DNA of 64,000 nucleotides from Paenibacillus nanensis. Its GTDB lineage: Bacteria; Bacillota; Bacilli; Paenibacillales; Paenibacillaceae. Shown here piece by piece: positions 1 to 7,635 of the stretch (positions within the stretch are counted from its first letter, which is position 1; every line of letters starts with the position of its first letter). Position numbers and translations under genes: made by a program. The stretch is from NCBI RefSeq assembly GCF_003583765.1, contig NZ_QXQA01000005.1, forward strand, positions 248,001 through 312,000, given 5' to 3'. Under the pieces are notes generated by a model. The model saw only the letters and a list, made by a program, of their open reading frames with translations. It was not told where the DNA came from and did not search any database.

Positions 1-103
1 CTTTTGCATCCGCAAAATTCTCCAGGCTGTAACGCTTTCCGTCCGTTGCCAGCAGATTGAAGTCAGGAGCGGACTCCCCGATTTGCAAAGTGTAAGCCAT
101 CAT
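1..103 (-). CDS. Thioredoxin-fold/peroxiredoxin (AhpC/TSA-like) protein, N-terminal part
   Basis: Only the first 34 codons lie in the window; the gene continues past base 1. The visible residues give a short strand, then GESAPDF, then [14 protein letters not shown]. This is the typical beginning of AhpC/TSA and TlpA-like thioredoxin-fold proteins, which reduce peroxides or thiols. Two adjacent ATG codons (103 and 100) follow a purine-rich AAGGGGGAAG, and either could be the start. The gene follows cysK on the same strand but a terminator stands between them. The catalytic CxxC or peroxidatic Cys is outside the window, so the subfamily cannot be fixed. Confidence 0.6.
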   Translation of the reverse strand, partial: MMAYTLQIGESAPDFNLLATDGKRYSLENFADAK

Positions 104-140
104 TGCTTCCCCCTTAATAAAATGGAATGAACGACGGGTG

Positions 141-187
141 AAAAAAAGAGACATAACCTCTCCTCTATAAGGATTCGGTCATGTCTC
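141..187 (-). terminator. Intrinsic terminator after cysK
   Basis: On the minus strand an 11-bp stem (arms 177-187 and 148-158, one G-U pair) is followed at once by seven T residues (147-141). It lies about 100 bases after the cysK stop and before the thioredoxin-like gene. Confidence 0.8.
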
Positions 188-284
188 TGGACGTCCAGTC
201 GACTTATGAATGATTATATTCGGATAATAACACATAATTCCTATCTGTCAAGTAGGATTTAAAGGCGGCAGCCCGCTTTTTAGA

Positions 285-1229
285 CTAGGCTTGCTGCTCC
301 TCCGCATACAGTACGGTCGACAAATAGCGCTCGCCGTTGCTCGGAACGATGGCGACGACGCGTTTGCCGGCACCAAGCTTCTCCGCGAGTCGAAGAGCCG
401 CATAAATAGCCGCACCGGAAGAGATGCCTCCGAGAATGCCTTCCGATTTGGCCGCGAGCCGAGCCGTCTCGAACGCCTGCTCATTCGTCACCTGGATAAT
501 TTCGTCATAAATACCCGTATCCAGAATAGACGGCACAAAACCGGCGCCGATGCCTTGAATCTTATGCGGACTTGGACTTCCGCCGGATAATACCGGAGAA
601 GAGGCCGGCTCGACGGCCGCAATATGAATGTCCGGATAGCGCGCGCGGAGCACTTCGCCTGCGCCCGTAATCGTGCCGCCGGTTCCGATGCCCGCTACGA
701 AGCCGTCCAGCCGTCCGTCCAGCGAATCGATCGCCTCTACAATTTCCGGCCCTGTCGTCTCGCGGTGAATTTTGACGTTAGCCGGGTTATCGAATTGCTG
801 CGCGGGAAAGTAGTCCGGATTTTTATCCAAAATTTCTTTCGCGACGCGAATCGCGCCTTTCATGCCTTCGCCTCCGGGCGTAAGGACGAGCTCCGCTCCG
901 TAAGCTCGAAGCAGATTCCGCCTCTCGATGCTCATTGTCTCCGGCATGACCAGAATCGCCCGATAGCCTTTCGCCGCAGCCACGAGCGCGATGCCGATAC
1001 CGGTATTGCCGCTCGTCGCTTCAATGATGGTCGCGCCCGGCTTCAGCTTTCCTTCGCGCTCCGCCTCCTCGATAATGCTGATGGCGATTCGATCCTTCAC
1101 GCTGCTTCCGGGATTAAAAAATTCGAGCTTCACATAAATTTCCGCGCTTCCTTCCGGAACGATCTTATTCAGGCGGACCAAAGGCGTTCCCCCGATCAGT
1201 TCCGTGATGTTGTTTGCAATAAGCGCCAT
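285..1229 (-). CDS. cysK: Cysteine synthase A (O-acetylserine sulfhydrylase)
   Basis: This cytoplasmic PLP enzyme condenses O-acetylserine with sulfide to give cysteine, the last step of sulfur assimilation. The 314-residue product has the family's usual length. The PLP-binding lysine is K45 in PGSSVKDR, the substrate loop is TSGNTG, the phosphate-binding glycine loop is GTGGT, and the C-terminal SSGAA and [10 protein letters not shown] motifs are present. An in-frame ATG 14 codons upstream (1271) would start inside the leader terminator hairpin. I prefer 1229 because GAAGGAGGGAAGG precedes it at correct spacing. The gene is single, with its own promoter, an attenuator-like leader and a terminator. 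The leader shares features with two flavoprotein operons downstream, so cysK is probably part of a sulfur-responsive set. Confidence 0.95.
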   Translation of the reverse strand: MALIANNITELIGGTPLVRLNKIVPEGSAEIYVKLEFFNPGSSVKDRIAISIIEEAEREGKLKPGATIIEATSGNTGIGIALVAAAKGYRAILVMPETMSIERRNLLRAYGAELVLTPGGEGMKGAIRVAKEILDKNPDYFPAQQFDNPANVKIHRETTGPEIVEAIDSLDGRLDGFVAGIGTGGTITGAGEVLRARYPDIHIAAVEPASSPVLSGGSPSPHKIQGIGAGFVPSILDTGIYDEIIQVTNEQAFETARLAAKSEGILGGISSGAAIYAALRLAEKLGAGKRVVAIVPSNGERYLSTVLYAEEQQA

Positions 1230-1249
1230 ATCCTTCCCTCCTTCAAAAT

Positions 1250-1299
1250 AAAAAATGCGCCTCCGATCCATGATCGAAAGCGCATCTCCGTTTGTACGG
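1250..1299 (-). promoter_or_regulatory. cysK leader: small hairpin plus terminator-like hairpin (putative attenuator)
   Basis: Between promoter and RBS on the minus strand lies a CCGT-ACAA-ACGG hairpin (1299-1288) joined directly to AGATGCGC. That sequence opens a second hairpin (1285-1255, outer stem ATGCGC/GCGCAT, inner stem CGATC/GATCG) followed by TTTTTT. An upstream CGCAT (about 1310) could instead pair with the ATGCG arm, enclosing the small hairpin and preventing the terminator. No T-box or S-box consensus was found. The CAACCGTA..A.CGGAGATGC core recurs at 3054-3073. Confidence 0.65.
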
Positions 1300-1348
1300 T
1301 TGAATGCGTTAATGCCTATTAATCCAAGTGGTTTCCTGCACTTTATTC

Positions 1349-1377
1349 ACTATAGCATAGCCTACTCCTGCGTACAA
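1349..1377 (-). promoter_or_regulatory. Promoter of cysK
   Basis: On the minus strand, -35 TTGTAC (1377-1372), 17 bp spacer, -10 TATAGT (1354-1349). Transcription would begin near 1342, giving a leader of about 110 nt. Confidence 0.7.
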
Positions 1378-1604
1378 CACCAATTTTCCGGTTTTTAGGC
1401 GGGCATTAGACGTATTGATATATTCGGCGTGCCTTACCTTCTCGACGAGTGACTTTGGATAAGGCGCTGTCGTTCGGATCGCAATTGTCGCGTAACGATA
1501 ACGGCGTTCACTATCAGACTGGAGTCGCTTTAGGCAGAAAAAAATATTCATTCAAGGGCGCGCGGCTGAAGAATGGAGAACTGAGGGGTATAGGCGATTA
1601 GCGT

Positions 1605-1657
1605 AACGAAAGGGGCATCCCTAGTCATCACGAATGACGGGGGACGCCCCTTTCGTT
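1605..1657. repeat. Long perfect hairpin, possible terminator, in a gene-free stretch
   Basis: A 12-bp inverted repeat AACGAAAGGGGC/GCCCCTTTCGTT with a further inner stem (TCATcacgaATGA) lies between cysK and the hydrolase gene. There is no strong T-run, so terminator function is uncertain. Apart from the cysK promoter, this hairpin and the 51-bp array, bases 1300-1967 hold no convincing gene; the one 80-codon reading frame there has no family resemblance or RBS. Confidence 0.5.
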
Positions 1658-1773
1658 TGTCCTGCCGTATTACTCGTCCGGCTGCTTTAGGGGATAAGGC
1701 GGTCTCGACAACTCAATCCCCACCAACTGGCCGTTCATAGACAGATAAGACGATCCCGCCGCCTTCCCCCCTC

Positions 1774-1977
1774 CCGATGGCCAATCCGGGACCGATAAGG
1801 CTGTCCCGCCGCCTTACACCATCCCCGATGGCCAATTCGGGACCGATAAGACGGTCCTGCCGCCTTACACCACCCCCGATGGCCAATCCGGGACCGATAA
1901 GGCGGTCCGGCCGCCTTACATCACCCCCGATGGCCATTCCGGGGCCGATAAGGCGGTCCCGCCGCTCTTAAACCGCC
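1774..1977. repeat. 51-bp tandem repeat array 1 (four clear copies)
   Basis: Four copies begin at 1774, 1825, 1876 and 1927, so the period is exactly 51. Two degenerate copies lie upstream, since the GATAAG landmark also occurs at 1744 and 1693. Each unit contains a hairpin such as GGACCG-ATAAGG-CGGTCC. The last copy overlaps the final codons and stop of the hydrolase gene. Because 51 is a multiple of three, reading frames stay open through it; these look like by-products and not genes. Confidence 0.85.
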
Positions 1978-2777
1978 GCTTTCGGCTGAAATGTTCTGGC
2001 CAGAAAAGCAGCCGTCTCCTCAAAGGCCGCGTCCAGCCCTTCATTCGACCCTTCGTAAGGATGAACCGCGCCGAACGTATGGTTCGCGCCTTGGATCGAC
2101 ACATAGCTTTGGTGGGGGGCAAGCTCCTTTAGCCTGTCGACGAAAGCCAGCAGTCGCTCACTGTCGCTGTCTCCTTGCACGATAAGCGCCGGCTGACTGA
2201 GCTCCTGGAATCGTGACGCGATATCAAAGCGCTCCGGATTGGCTTCGTAATCGAGCGCCACGGCCAACTGCACCGGCGTCAAATCCGGCTCCTTCGACGA
2301 TTTCGCCGGTGCAGGCCCGCCGTTCCACACAATGACCGCGTCAACCTGCTCGGGATTTTCGCTGGCATACAATATGCCGCTTCCGCCCGAACGGCTGTGT
2401 CCAAGCAAAGCGACCCGGTTCGAATCGGCTTCTTCCTGAAGCGGAAGACGCCCTTCCCCGATAAGGCGTATAACAGCTTCAATATCCAGCACGTCTTGGG
2501 ACTGCGTGCTCGCACGGGCGACACGCCCATCGTCCAGCCCCTCCTCCTTCGCCGCGATACGAGAGAAATCGAAGCTGACCGTGTAGTAGCCCCGAGAAGC
2601 GAACCGGTCCGTCACGTCCGGCCAAAACCCCCAATCCTGGAACCCCCTAAAGCCATGGGCAACAACGACAATCGGCTTGCGAACTCCGTTCTCCTGCGTT
2701 TTCACCCGCCCTCTTACCTTAAGCCCGTCGCTAACAGCAATTTCGAACGGGGCGGACCGCAATGTTTGTTCAGACAT
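1968..2777 (-). CDS. Alpha/beta hydrolase of the BAAT/dienelactone-hydrolase-like type
   Basis: The 269-residue protein has the alpha/beta-hydrolase order: HGFRG oxyanion-hole loop at about 41, nucleophile elbow GHSRSG with Ser128, an acidic residue in QGDSDS and the catalytic His in GANHTFG near the C-terminus. No signal peptide is visible, so it is cytoplasmic. It is probably an esterase or acyl hydrolase; the substrate cannot be told. ATG 2777 is preceded by TGGAGGAG. The gene stands alone on the minus strand, and its last codons run into a 51-bp tandem repeat, so its C-terminus may have been shaped by repeat expansion. Confidence 0.8.
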   Translation of the reverse strand: MSEQTLRSAPFEIAVSDGLKVRGRVKTQENGVRKPIVVVAHGFRGFQDWGFWPDVTDRFASRGYYTVSFDFSRIAAKEEGLDDGRVARASTQSQDVLDIEAVIRLIGEGRLPLQEEADSNRVALLGHSRSGGSGILYASENPEQVDAVIVWNGGPAPAKSSKEPDLTPVQLAVALDYEANPERFDIASRFQELSQPALIVQGDSDSERLLAFVDRLKELAPHQSYVSIQGANHTFGAVHPYEGSNEGLDAAFEETAAFLARTFQPKAAV

Positions 2778-2973
2778 TCTCCATCACTCCTCCACTTCGT
2801 ATAAATTAAAAAACAGAAGACTTACCTTGACGCCAAGGCAGCTTCCGTTCGAACGGTCATAATAGCATTCAATTAAAAAATACATGATTCACTCTATCCC
2901 CATCACAATACTTGGTTATAATCGCATGCTAACAGTGATTCCCTTCTTTGTCAATGGAGAGAAATATTTATTG

Positions 2974-3002
2974 TTGACCATTCGAACGAGCGAAGGTATG
3001 AT
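2974..3002 (+). promoter_or_regulatory. Promoter of ferredoxin/flavoprotein module A
   Basis: TTGACC (2974-2979), 17 bp, TATGAT (2997-3002): five of six matches in each hexamer. Transcription would begin near 3009, about 137 nt before the first gene. The stretch 2778-2973 upstream holds no gene. Confidence 0.8.
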
Positions 3003-3055
3003 ACGTATATATCCAAGTATTCTTATGGAAATTATTAATTTTCTACCCCAATCAA

Positions 3056-3098
3056 CCGTATGAGCGGAGATGCCCACAGTCGTGGAGCATCTTTTTTT
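3056..3098 (+). promoter_or_regulatory. Module A leader: small hairpin fused to an intrinsic terminator before the first gene
   Basis: CCG-TATGAG-CGG (3056-3067) is joined directly to AGATGC, the 5' arm of a terminator hairpin (3068-3092, inner stem CCAC/GTGG) followed by seven T residues. The terminator sits after the promoter and before the ferredoxin gene, as expected for transcription attenuation. The core matches the cysK leader closely. Confidence 0.7.
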
Positions 3099-3145
3099 GT
3101 TTTCATGACTCGTGGTTTTATCTCGAGTAAAGGAGGTTACGCCCT

Positions 3146-3493
3146 ATGATTGAGCTCGTAAGCGACGATCGGTGCATCAGATGTGGGATATGCGTCAAAG
3201 TATGCCCGACGCATGTTTTCGACGTTGACGCAGAAGGTTTGCCTTTTATCGCACGGCAGGAGGACTGTCAAACCTGCTTTGTCTGCGAAGCGCATTGTCC
3301 TGCGGACGCGCTGTACGTCTCCCCTTACGCCGATGTCTCCGTCGACGTGGAGGAAGAGGAATTAATCGCGTCCGGTCTGCTTGGAAGCTGGCGCGCCACA
3401 GTCGGCTGGGGACCCGGCCGCACAAAGCTCGCTTCGATCGACACGACGGAGTTTATAGACCGGATCTTGCCGCCACGGCGAACAAACATTTGA
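3146..3493 (+). CDS. 2x[4Fe-4S] ferredoxin subunit, module A (AprB-like)
   Basis: The 115-residue protein has two complete cluster motifs: Cys10-x2-Cys13-x2-Cys16-x3-Cys20-Pro and Cys41-x2-Cys44-x2-Cys47-x3-Cys51-Pro. It should carry two [4Fe-4S] clusters and pass electrons to or from a partner. The C-terminal tail (GSWRATVGWGPGRTKLA) is unusual for a plain ferredoxin and is almost identical in the paralogue at 7636-8016, so it probably docks on the flavoprotein subunit. This resembles the AprB/AprA arrangement of adenylylsulfate reductase. The start follows AAAGGAGG at 8-10 nt. It is first in an operon with a binding lipoprotein (14 nt later) and a flavoprotein. No signal peptide: cytoplasmic. 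Confidence 0.85.
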   Translation: MIELVSDDRCIRCGICVKVCPTHVFDVDAEGLPFIARQEDCQTCFVCEAHCPADALYVSPYADVSVDVEEEELIASGLLGSWRATVGWGPGRTKLASIDTTEFIDRILPPRRTNI

Positions 3494-3507
3494 GAGGGGT
3501 TTCTCCT

Positions 3508-4902
3508 ATGAAAACAATCAATAAACGAAAAAAAGCCTATTCCGCGGCTGCCGGCATCATTCTGTTCAGCTTGCTGCTGTCCGGCTGCGCCGGGGGCAAC
3601 AGCGGCAGCGGGACCGCAGGCGGCAATAGCCAGGAGACCGCCGCGCCGTCCGTTGCCCCGTCAGGCGAGACGCAAGAAGCAGGCGCGAACGCGGAGCCTG
3701 TTACGCTTACCTTTTATGTCGGCGGGGGGACGCTGACCGACACGGAGTTCAACTTATTTTTTGTCGAGCCGACCAAGCAAAAATTCCCGCATGTGACGCT
3801 GGAAAAAATAGTGCCGGCCGAAGGCGTCACCCCGGCGGAGGTGCTCACTTCCAATGAGCCGCCGGATATTATTTATCAGACAAGCGGCTCCTACTACGCC
3901 TTTCAGGAGCTGGAAGCGCTGGCCGATTTAACGCCGCTAGCCGAGAAGCACGGCTTTGACACGAAGCGGCTGAAGCCTGTTCTGCTAGAATCCGTATTGA
4001 ACTTCTCCAAAAATGGCGAGCTGTTTACGCTGCCGTTCTCCTCTAACGTAGCGGCATTGTTTTATAACAAGGACATTTTCGATAAATTCAGCGTTCCTTA
4101 TCCCCCCGACGAGCAGATCACATGGGACGAATTGCTTGCCATCGCGCAGAAGCTTACCGTAAACGATGGCGGCGTTCAATATATTGGCACCGACTTGAAC
4201 AACGGTCCCGCGACGCTGCAGGGAAGCTACGGCATCTTCGCGCTTGATTCGGAGACCGGCGAACCGACGCTGCAGTCCGAGCAGTGGCGACGCGTGTTTG
4301 AAACCGTACAAAAAAGCGTGCAAATTCCCGGATACGTGCAAGGCGAGCAGTTTGAGTACAGCAGAGATTCCTTCTTGGTCGACCAAAACCTAGCGATGCG
4401 CCCTACCTTGCTTGCTAACTTGATCGGCCCGCTGGAAGAGCTACGCGCTCAAGGCAAACCGCTTAACTGGGATCTGGCCCCCATTCCTAACTTTGCGGAC
4501 AACTTGGGCCAAGGGAAAGTGGCGAATGTGCATTCCGTCTCGATTTCAAGCGTCAGCAAGCATAAGGACATCGCGTTTCAGGTGCTCGCGAACATACTGT
4601 CGGATGACGTGCAGCGGATCGTCTCCCGTAACGGACGCGTCCCGGCGATCGATAATCCGGAGCTGGAGAAGGAATTCGGCGCCGATATTGAGGTGCTGAA
4701 AGGCAAAAAAATCGAAAATATTTTTAAAGCCGAGCCTCCTGTGCTGAAGCAGCACCGCTGGGAAAACGACATTTCGAAATATTTGACGCAAGCCTTCAAA
4801 GATATCGCGTTAAGCGGCACAGATGTCAATACCGCGATCCGCACGGCGGAGGACGCCATCCGCAAAGAACTCGAGACGCTTAAGCTGACCAAGCCGGAGT
4901 AA
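3508..4902 (+). CDS. Sugar-type ABC substrate-binding lipoprotein, module A
   Basis: The 464-residue protein begins with a basic N-terminus, a hydrophobic stretch and the lipobox LLLSGC, followed by a Gly/Ser/Asn-rich linker, so it should be anchored outside the membrane. The body reads as an extracellular solute-binding protein family 1 fold (LFYNKDIFDKF, TWDELLAIAQKL). ATG 3508 is chosen because GAGGGG precedes it; a longer upstream frame would overlap the ferredoxin gene and lose the signal peptide. Oddly it sits between a ferredoxin and a flavoprotein gene, with no permease nearby. Its paralogue is at 9686-11017, sharing the block LEKEFGADIEVLKGKK. Its ligand is unknown; the co-regulation with cysK suggests a sulfur-containing compound, which is inference. 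Confidence 0.8.
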   Translation: MKTINKRKKAYSAAAGIILFSLLLSGCAGGNSGSGTAGGNSQETAAPSVAPSGETQEAGANAEPVTLTFYVGGGTLTDTEFNLFFVEPTKQKFPHVTLEKIVPAEGVTPAEVLTSNEPPDIIYQTSGSYYAFQELEALADLTPLAEKHGFDTKRLKPVLLESVLNFSKNGELFTLPFSSNVAALFYNKDIFDKFSVPYPPDEQITWDELLAIAQKLTVNDGGVQYIGTDLNNGPATLQGSYGIFALDSETGEPTLQSEQWRRVFETVQKSVQIPGYVQGEQFEYSRDSFLVDQNLAMRPTLLANLIGPLEELRAQGKPLNWDLAPIPNFADNLGQGKVANVHSVSISSVSKHKDIAFQVLANILSDDVQRIVSRNGRVPAIDNPELEKEFGADIEVLKGKKIENIFKAEPPVLKQHRWENDISKYLTQAFKDIALSGTDVNTAIRTAEDAIRKELETLKLTKPE

Positions 4903-4915
4903 AGGAGCGATGACG

Positions 4916-6499
4916 ATGAATGAATTCGATACCCGATTAACGGCGGATGTGCTCGTCATCGGCGGCGGTCCCGCTGCCGCTTGGGCCGCTTGGAGTGCGG
5001 CCTCGAAAGGAGCGGAGGTGGTGCTGGTCGACAAGGGCTATCTAGGGACGAGCGGCGCCACCGCGCCCGGGGGGACGAATCTGCTCTACTTGCCTCCCGA
5101 CCAGAAACTTCGGGATCAGGCCGTCGAGCAGCGCTACAAGGGAGGCGGGTTTCTGTCGGAGCCTTCCTGGACTTACCGCGTTCTCGATCAAGTCTACATC
5201 AATCTTGAACGCATCGAGCAATGGGGCTACCCTTTCGTAAGAGACGAGGAGGGCGTACCGAAACGCGGACACCTGCAAGGCTTGGAGTATATGAATCTCA
5301 TGCGCAAAGTGGTGCTGAAGGCCGGCGTTAAGGTGCTGGACCATCACCCGTCGCTGGAGCTGCTCGTCGACGAGCATGGCGTCGGCGGAGCGAGAGGCAT
5401 ATCCCGGCTCGACAACAAGGAATGGGAGGTGCGGGCGAACGCCGTCGTGCTGGCGACCGGAGGCTGCGCTTTCCTGAGCAAAGGGCTCGGCTGCAACGTG
5501 CTGACGGGCGACGGATTATTAATGGCTTCCGAGCTTGGCGCGGAGCTCTCCGGCATGGAGTTCAGCCGCGCATACGCACCAAGCGCCGCGTTCGGCACTA
5601 TTACGCGCGGCCGCCTGCTTGGCTGGGCAACGTATTACGACGAGGCCGGCAACATCTTAAATGCGGACGGCAACCGCGGACAAATTTTGCAAAGAGCCGT
5701 CAGCGAGGGACGTACCGTATACGCGATGCTGAATAAAGCGGACACGCCGGAAAAAAGAGCGATTCTAAGACGTTCTCATGCCGTATTTTTTTTGCCGTAC
5801 GATAGAACCGGAATCGATCCGTTCACGCAAAAATTTCCGCTGACCGTCCGCTGCGAGGGTACTGTGCGCGGAACAGGCGGCATCAGGCTTGCGGCGGAGG
5901 ACTGCTCCACGACGGTGGCCGGTTTGTACGCCGCCGGCGACGCCGCGTCGCGGGAGCGGCTGATGGGCGGCATGTCGGGTGGCGGCGCCTTCAACGCGTC
6001 ATGGGCGATCTGCTCCGGCACCTGGTCCGGCGAGGCCGCTGCCGCTTACGCCTTATCGCTCGCCAAGCATGCCGGGCATCGCCGGCTGCGGGCAGCAGGC
6101 CGTTATGGCTTGCAACGGAATGATTCAGAAGGACCTGCCACCTGGCGCCCGGATAACAAAGAGCTGGTTACAGCGGTTCAGCAGGAGGTTTCGCTCAAAA
6201 TCAATTATTTCCGCAATGTCCCGAATTTGCGCGCATCGCTTGACCGGTTAAACGCGCTTTGGGGGGTTGCCGGGAGCTCGGCTCGAGGAGATAATGTGCA
6301 GCAGCGCGTCAGAGCGAGGGAAATCGCAGCCATGACGGCTACTGCGAGATGGATGCATACGGCGTCGCTCGAGCGCAAAGAAACGAGGGGCATGCATACG
6401 CTGGAAGAATATCCGGAACAGGATCCGGCTCAGCTCCATCGCATCGTTCTCAGCGGAATCGAACAAATTGCTGTAAGATATGACAAGGTTCCGGTCTAA
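4916..6499 (+). CDS. FAD-dependent oxidoreductase of the fumarate reductase/APS reductase flavoprotein family, module A
   Basis: The N-terminus has the dinucleotide-binding fold (VLVIGGGPAAAWAAW) then SGATAPGG. The centre has ATGGCAFL and TGDG.LMA..LGAELSGMEF, and GLYAAGDAA comes later; all are hallmarks of the FAD_binding_2 flavoprotein subunit found in fumarate reductase, L-aspartate oxidase and AprA. The C-terminal helix region carries LERKETRGMH..EEYPEQD. At 527 residues it is shorter than FrdA or AprA. ATG 4916 has better spacing to AAAGGAG than ATG 4910. It is the last gene of the module, 13 nt after the lipoprotein gene. With the ferredoxin it likely forms a two-subunit cytoplasmic reductase; the substrate is unknown. 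A paralogue is at 8023-9651. Confidence 0.85.
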   Translation: MNEFDTRLTADVLVIGGGPAAAWAAWSAASKGAEVVLVDKGYLGTSGATAPGGTNLLYLPPDQKLRDQAVEQRYKGGGFLSEPSWTYRVLDQVYINLERIEQWGYPFVRDEEGVPKRGHLQGLEYMNLMRKVVLKAGVKVLDHHPSLELLVDEHGVGGARGISRLDNKEWEVRANAVVLATGGCAFLSKGLGCNVLTGDGLLMASELGAELSGMEFSRAYAPSAAFGTITRGRLLGWATYYDEAGNILNADGNRGQILQRAVSEGRTVYAMLNKADTPEKRAILRRSHAVFFLPYDRTGIDPFTQKFPLTVRCEGTVRGTGGIRLAAEDCSTTVAGLYAAGDAASRERLMGGMSGGGAFNASWAICSGTWSGEAAAAYALSLAKHAGHRRLRAAGRYGLQRNDSEGPATWRPDNKELVTAVQQEVSLKINYFRNVPNLRASLDRLNALWGVAGSSARGDNVQQRVRAREIAAMTATARWMHTASLERKETRGMHTLEEYPEQDPAQLHRIVLSGIEQIAVRYDKVPV

Positions 6500-6524
6500 G
6501 CGGATCCTATAGCAGCCGCTAAAC

Positions 6525-6564
6525 AAAACGGCCGTTCAGGAACGAATTCCTAAACGGCCGTTTT
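6525..6564 (+). terminator. Terminator after module A
   Basis: A 12-bp stem AAAACGGCCGTT/AACGGCCGTTTT with an inner AGGAA/TTCCT pairing, 26 nt after the flavoprotein stop. It is symmetrical enough to work on both strands. Confidence 0.75.
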
Positions 6565-6635
6565 CGACGTGAATCTAATGCCAATCGCTTTCGCTTCTGC
6601 CTAGACATCCCCGATTAGGGCGTCCGCCATGCTCG

Positions 6636-6818
6636 TCATTTACGCTTCGTCCCCGAGGATGGCGGCTTCACGTTATCGAAGCGGCTTCTCTCCGTCCGGT
6701 CAATTTGAACGATTTGCCCGTCATGCACCGTAATTTGCACGACGCCGTACGTCAAACCGCGCACCTGCTCAACAATGCGGTCCAACCATGTATTCGTCAC
6801 TTCGAGTTTACGAGACAT
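6636..6818 (-). CDS. YezD-family small protein (DUF2292)
   Basis: The 60-residue protein (WLDRIVEQVRGLTYGVVQITVHDG then IVQIDRTER) matches the DUF2292/YezD pattern: a short helix, then a beta-hairpin containing YG.V.I.VHDG.I.QI. The family has no known activity, but in Bacilli these genes often sit beside sulfate assimilation or cysteine/methionine genes. That fits a position between two putative sulfur-linked modules, a few kilobases from cysK. The start is chosen from three nearby ATGs because AAAGGA lies 9 nt before 6818. It is downstream of the nitroreductase gene on the same strand, 43 nt away, so the two may be co-transcribed. Confidence 0.7.
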   Translation of the reverse strand: MSRKLEVTNTWLDRIVEQVRGLTYGVVQITVHDGQIVQIDRTERSRFDNVKPPSSGTKRK

Positions 6819-6861
6819 GCCCATCATCCTTTCGTTTTCGTCTATAACGTTAAAGTACCGC

Positions 6862-7506
6862 TCAAACTTTCGCGCTTTCAGTTGGAACCGGCAAAATGCT
6901 TTCGGCAAGCGGACGTCTTCCATTCGGCTTCTCGAGCTCGCGAAAGGATTCGTCGAGCGCCTCCGTCTCCCCGCGGTGGCCGAGCGCGATGACGGCGTGC
7001 AGGGCGACATGCTCCGGCGTTTCGAGAATCTCTCTTGCGACATCATACTCGAAACCTCCGACCGCCCTGGTCGACAAGCCCAGCAGTCTAGCCTGGAACG
7101 CCAGCGTCGCCCAAGCCGCTCCCGCGTCAAAGGCATGGGCACCGTTCGGCTCCCCGTTTTCCCTTGTTTTAACGGAGGCAAGCAGCAGCAGGACCGGCGC
7201 CTTATCCGTCCAGAGGCGATTGCGAGGCTTGATGAACTTGCGGAATTGCTCATGTTCCTCTTCCGTCCGCGCGACATAAAAGCGCCATGGCTGCTGGTTG
7301 CCGGAGGAAGGCGCCCAGCGCGCAGCCTCCAGCACCGTGAACAGCTCGGCATCCGTTAGGGCGCGGTCATCGTAAGAGCGAGGGGACCACCGGTTCAGTA
7401 TAAGAGGGTGCACCGGGCGATCCGGCTTTCTGGCAGCCGCCACCTCGGGGGTATAGGCTTGCTCCAGTTCCTGCCGCTCGGTAAACGGATTCGATAATAG
7501 ACTCAT
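6862..7506 (-). CDS. Nitroreductase-family flavoprotein
   Basis: The 214-residue protein shows the nitroreductase fold: RWSPRSYDDRALTD near residue 39, ARWAPSSGNQQPWRFYV near 61, and DAGAAWATLAFQARLLGLSTR in the dimer core. Such enzymes bind FMN and transfer hydride from NAD(P)H to nitro, quinone or related substrates in the cytoplasm. The physiological substrate cannot be read from the sequence. It starts with ATG 7506 after GAGAGG at slightly long spacing. It is followed by the YezD-type gene. Confidence 0.85.
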   Translation of the reverse strand: MSLLSNPFTERQELEQAYTPEVAAARKPDRPVHPLILNRWSPRSYDDRALTDAELFTVLEAARWAPSSGNQQPWRFYVARTEEEHEQFRKFIKPRNRLWTDKAPVLLLLASVKTRENGEPNGAHAFDAGAAWATLAFQARLLGLSTRAVGGFEYDVAREILETPEHVALHAVIALGHRGETEALDESFRELEKPNGRRPLAESILPVPTESAKV

Positions 7507-7549
7507 TATTCATCATTCCTCTCTAATAATATGGGGGGTTGAAGACAAG

Positions 7550-7602
7550 GAGGCATCTATTCGGCGGAATCCGGACTGACTCCGCCGAATAGGTACGCCT
7601 CC
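7550..7602 (-). terminator. Large hairpin after module B
   Basis: TATTCGGCGGA/TCCGCCGAATA (7558-7568 and 7581-7591) is enclosed by a GGAGGC/GCCTCC outer stem. It lies between the ferredoxin stop (7636) and the nitroreductase gene. It lacks a T-run, so rho-independent termination is uncertain. Confidence 0.45.
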
Positions 7603-7635
7603 GGGTTACAGCAAGCTGGCAATTGAGCTTCCGTG

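Noticed and set aside
1309..1551. 80-codon minus-strand frame upstream of cysK
   Set aside because: It overlaps the cysK promoter, has no RBS, and its residue content shows no family resemblance.
1713..1971. Repeat-derived reading frames of 64-74 codons on both strands in array 1
   Set aside because: Same cause as above: a 51-bp period keeps frames open. There is no RBS and no conserved product.
3003..3098. Purine riboswitch in the module A leader (TTTTCTACC and CCGTA resemble J2/3 and L3)
   Set aside because: The P1 and P3 pairings and the full L3 consensus could not be found, and the downstream genes are not purine-related. The closer match is to the cysK leader in this window.
3362..3493. 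Binding lipoprotein starting upstream inside the ferredoxin gene (frame open from 3295)
   Set aside because: It would overlap the ferredoxin gene out of frame and bury the signal peptide; ATG 3508 has an RBS and is followed at once by a lipoprotein signal.
6819..7352. Longer N-terminal extension of the YezD-type protein
   Set aside because: The extension is antisense-like low-complexity sequence overlapping the nitroreductase gene in another frame. A properly spaced RBS precedes the internal ATG at 6818.
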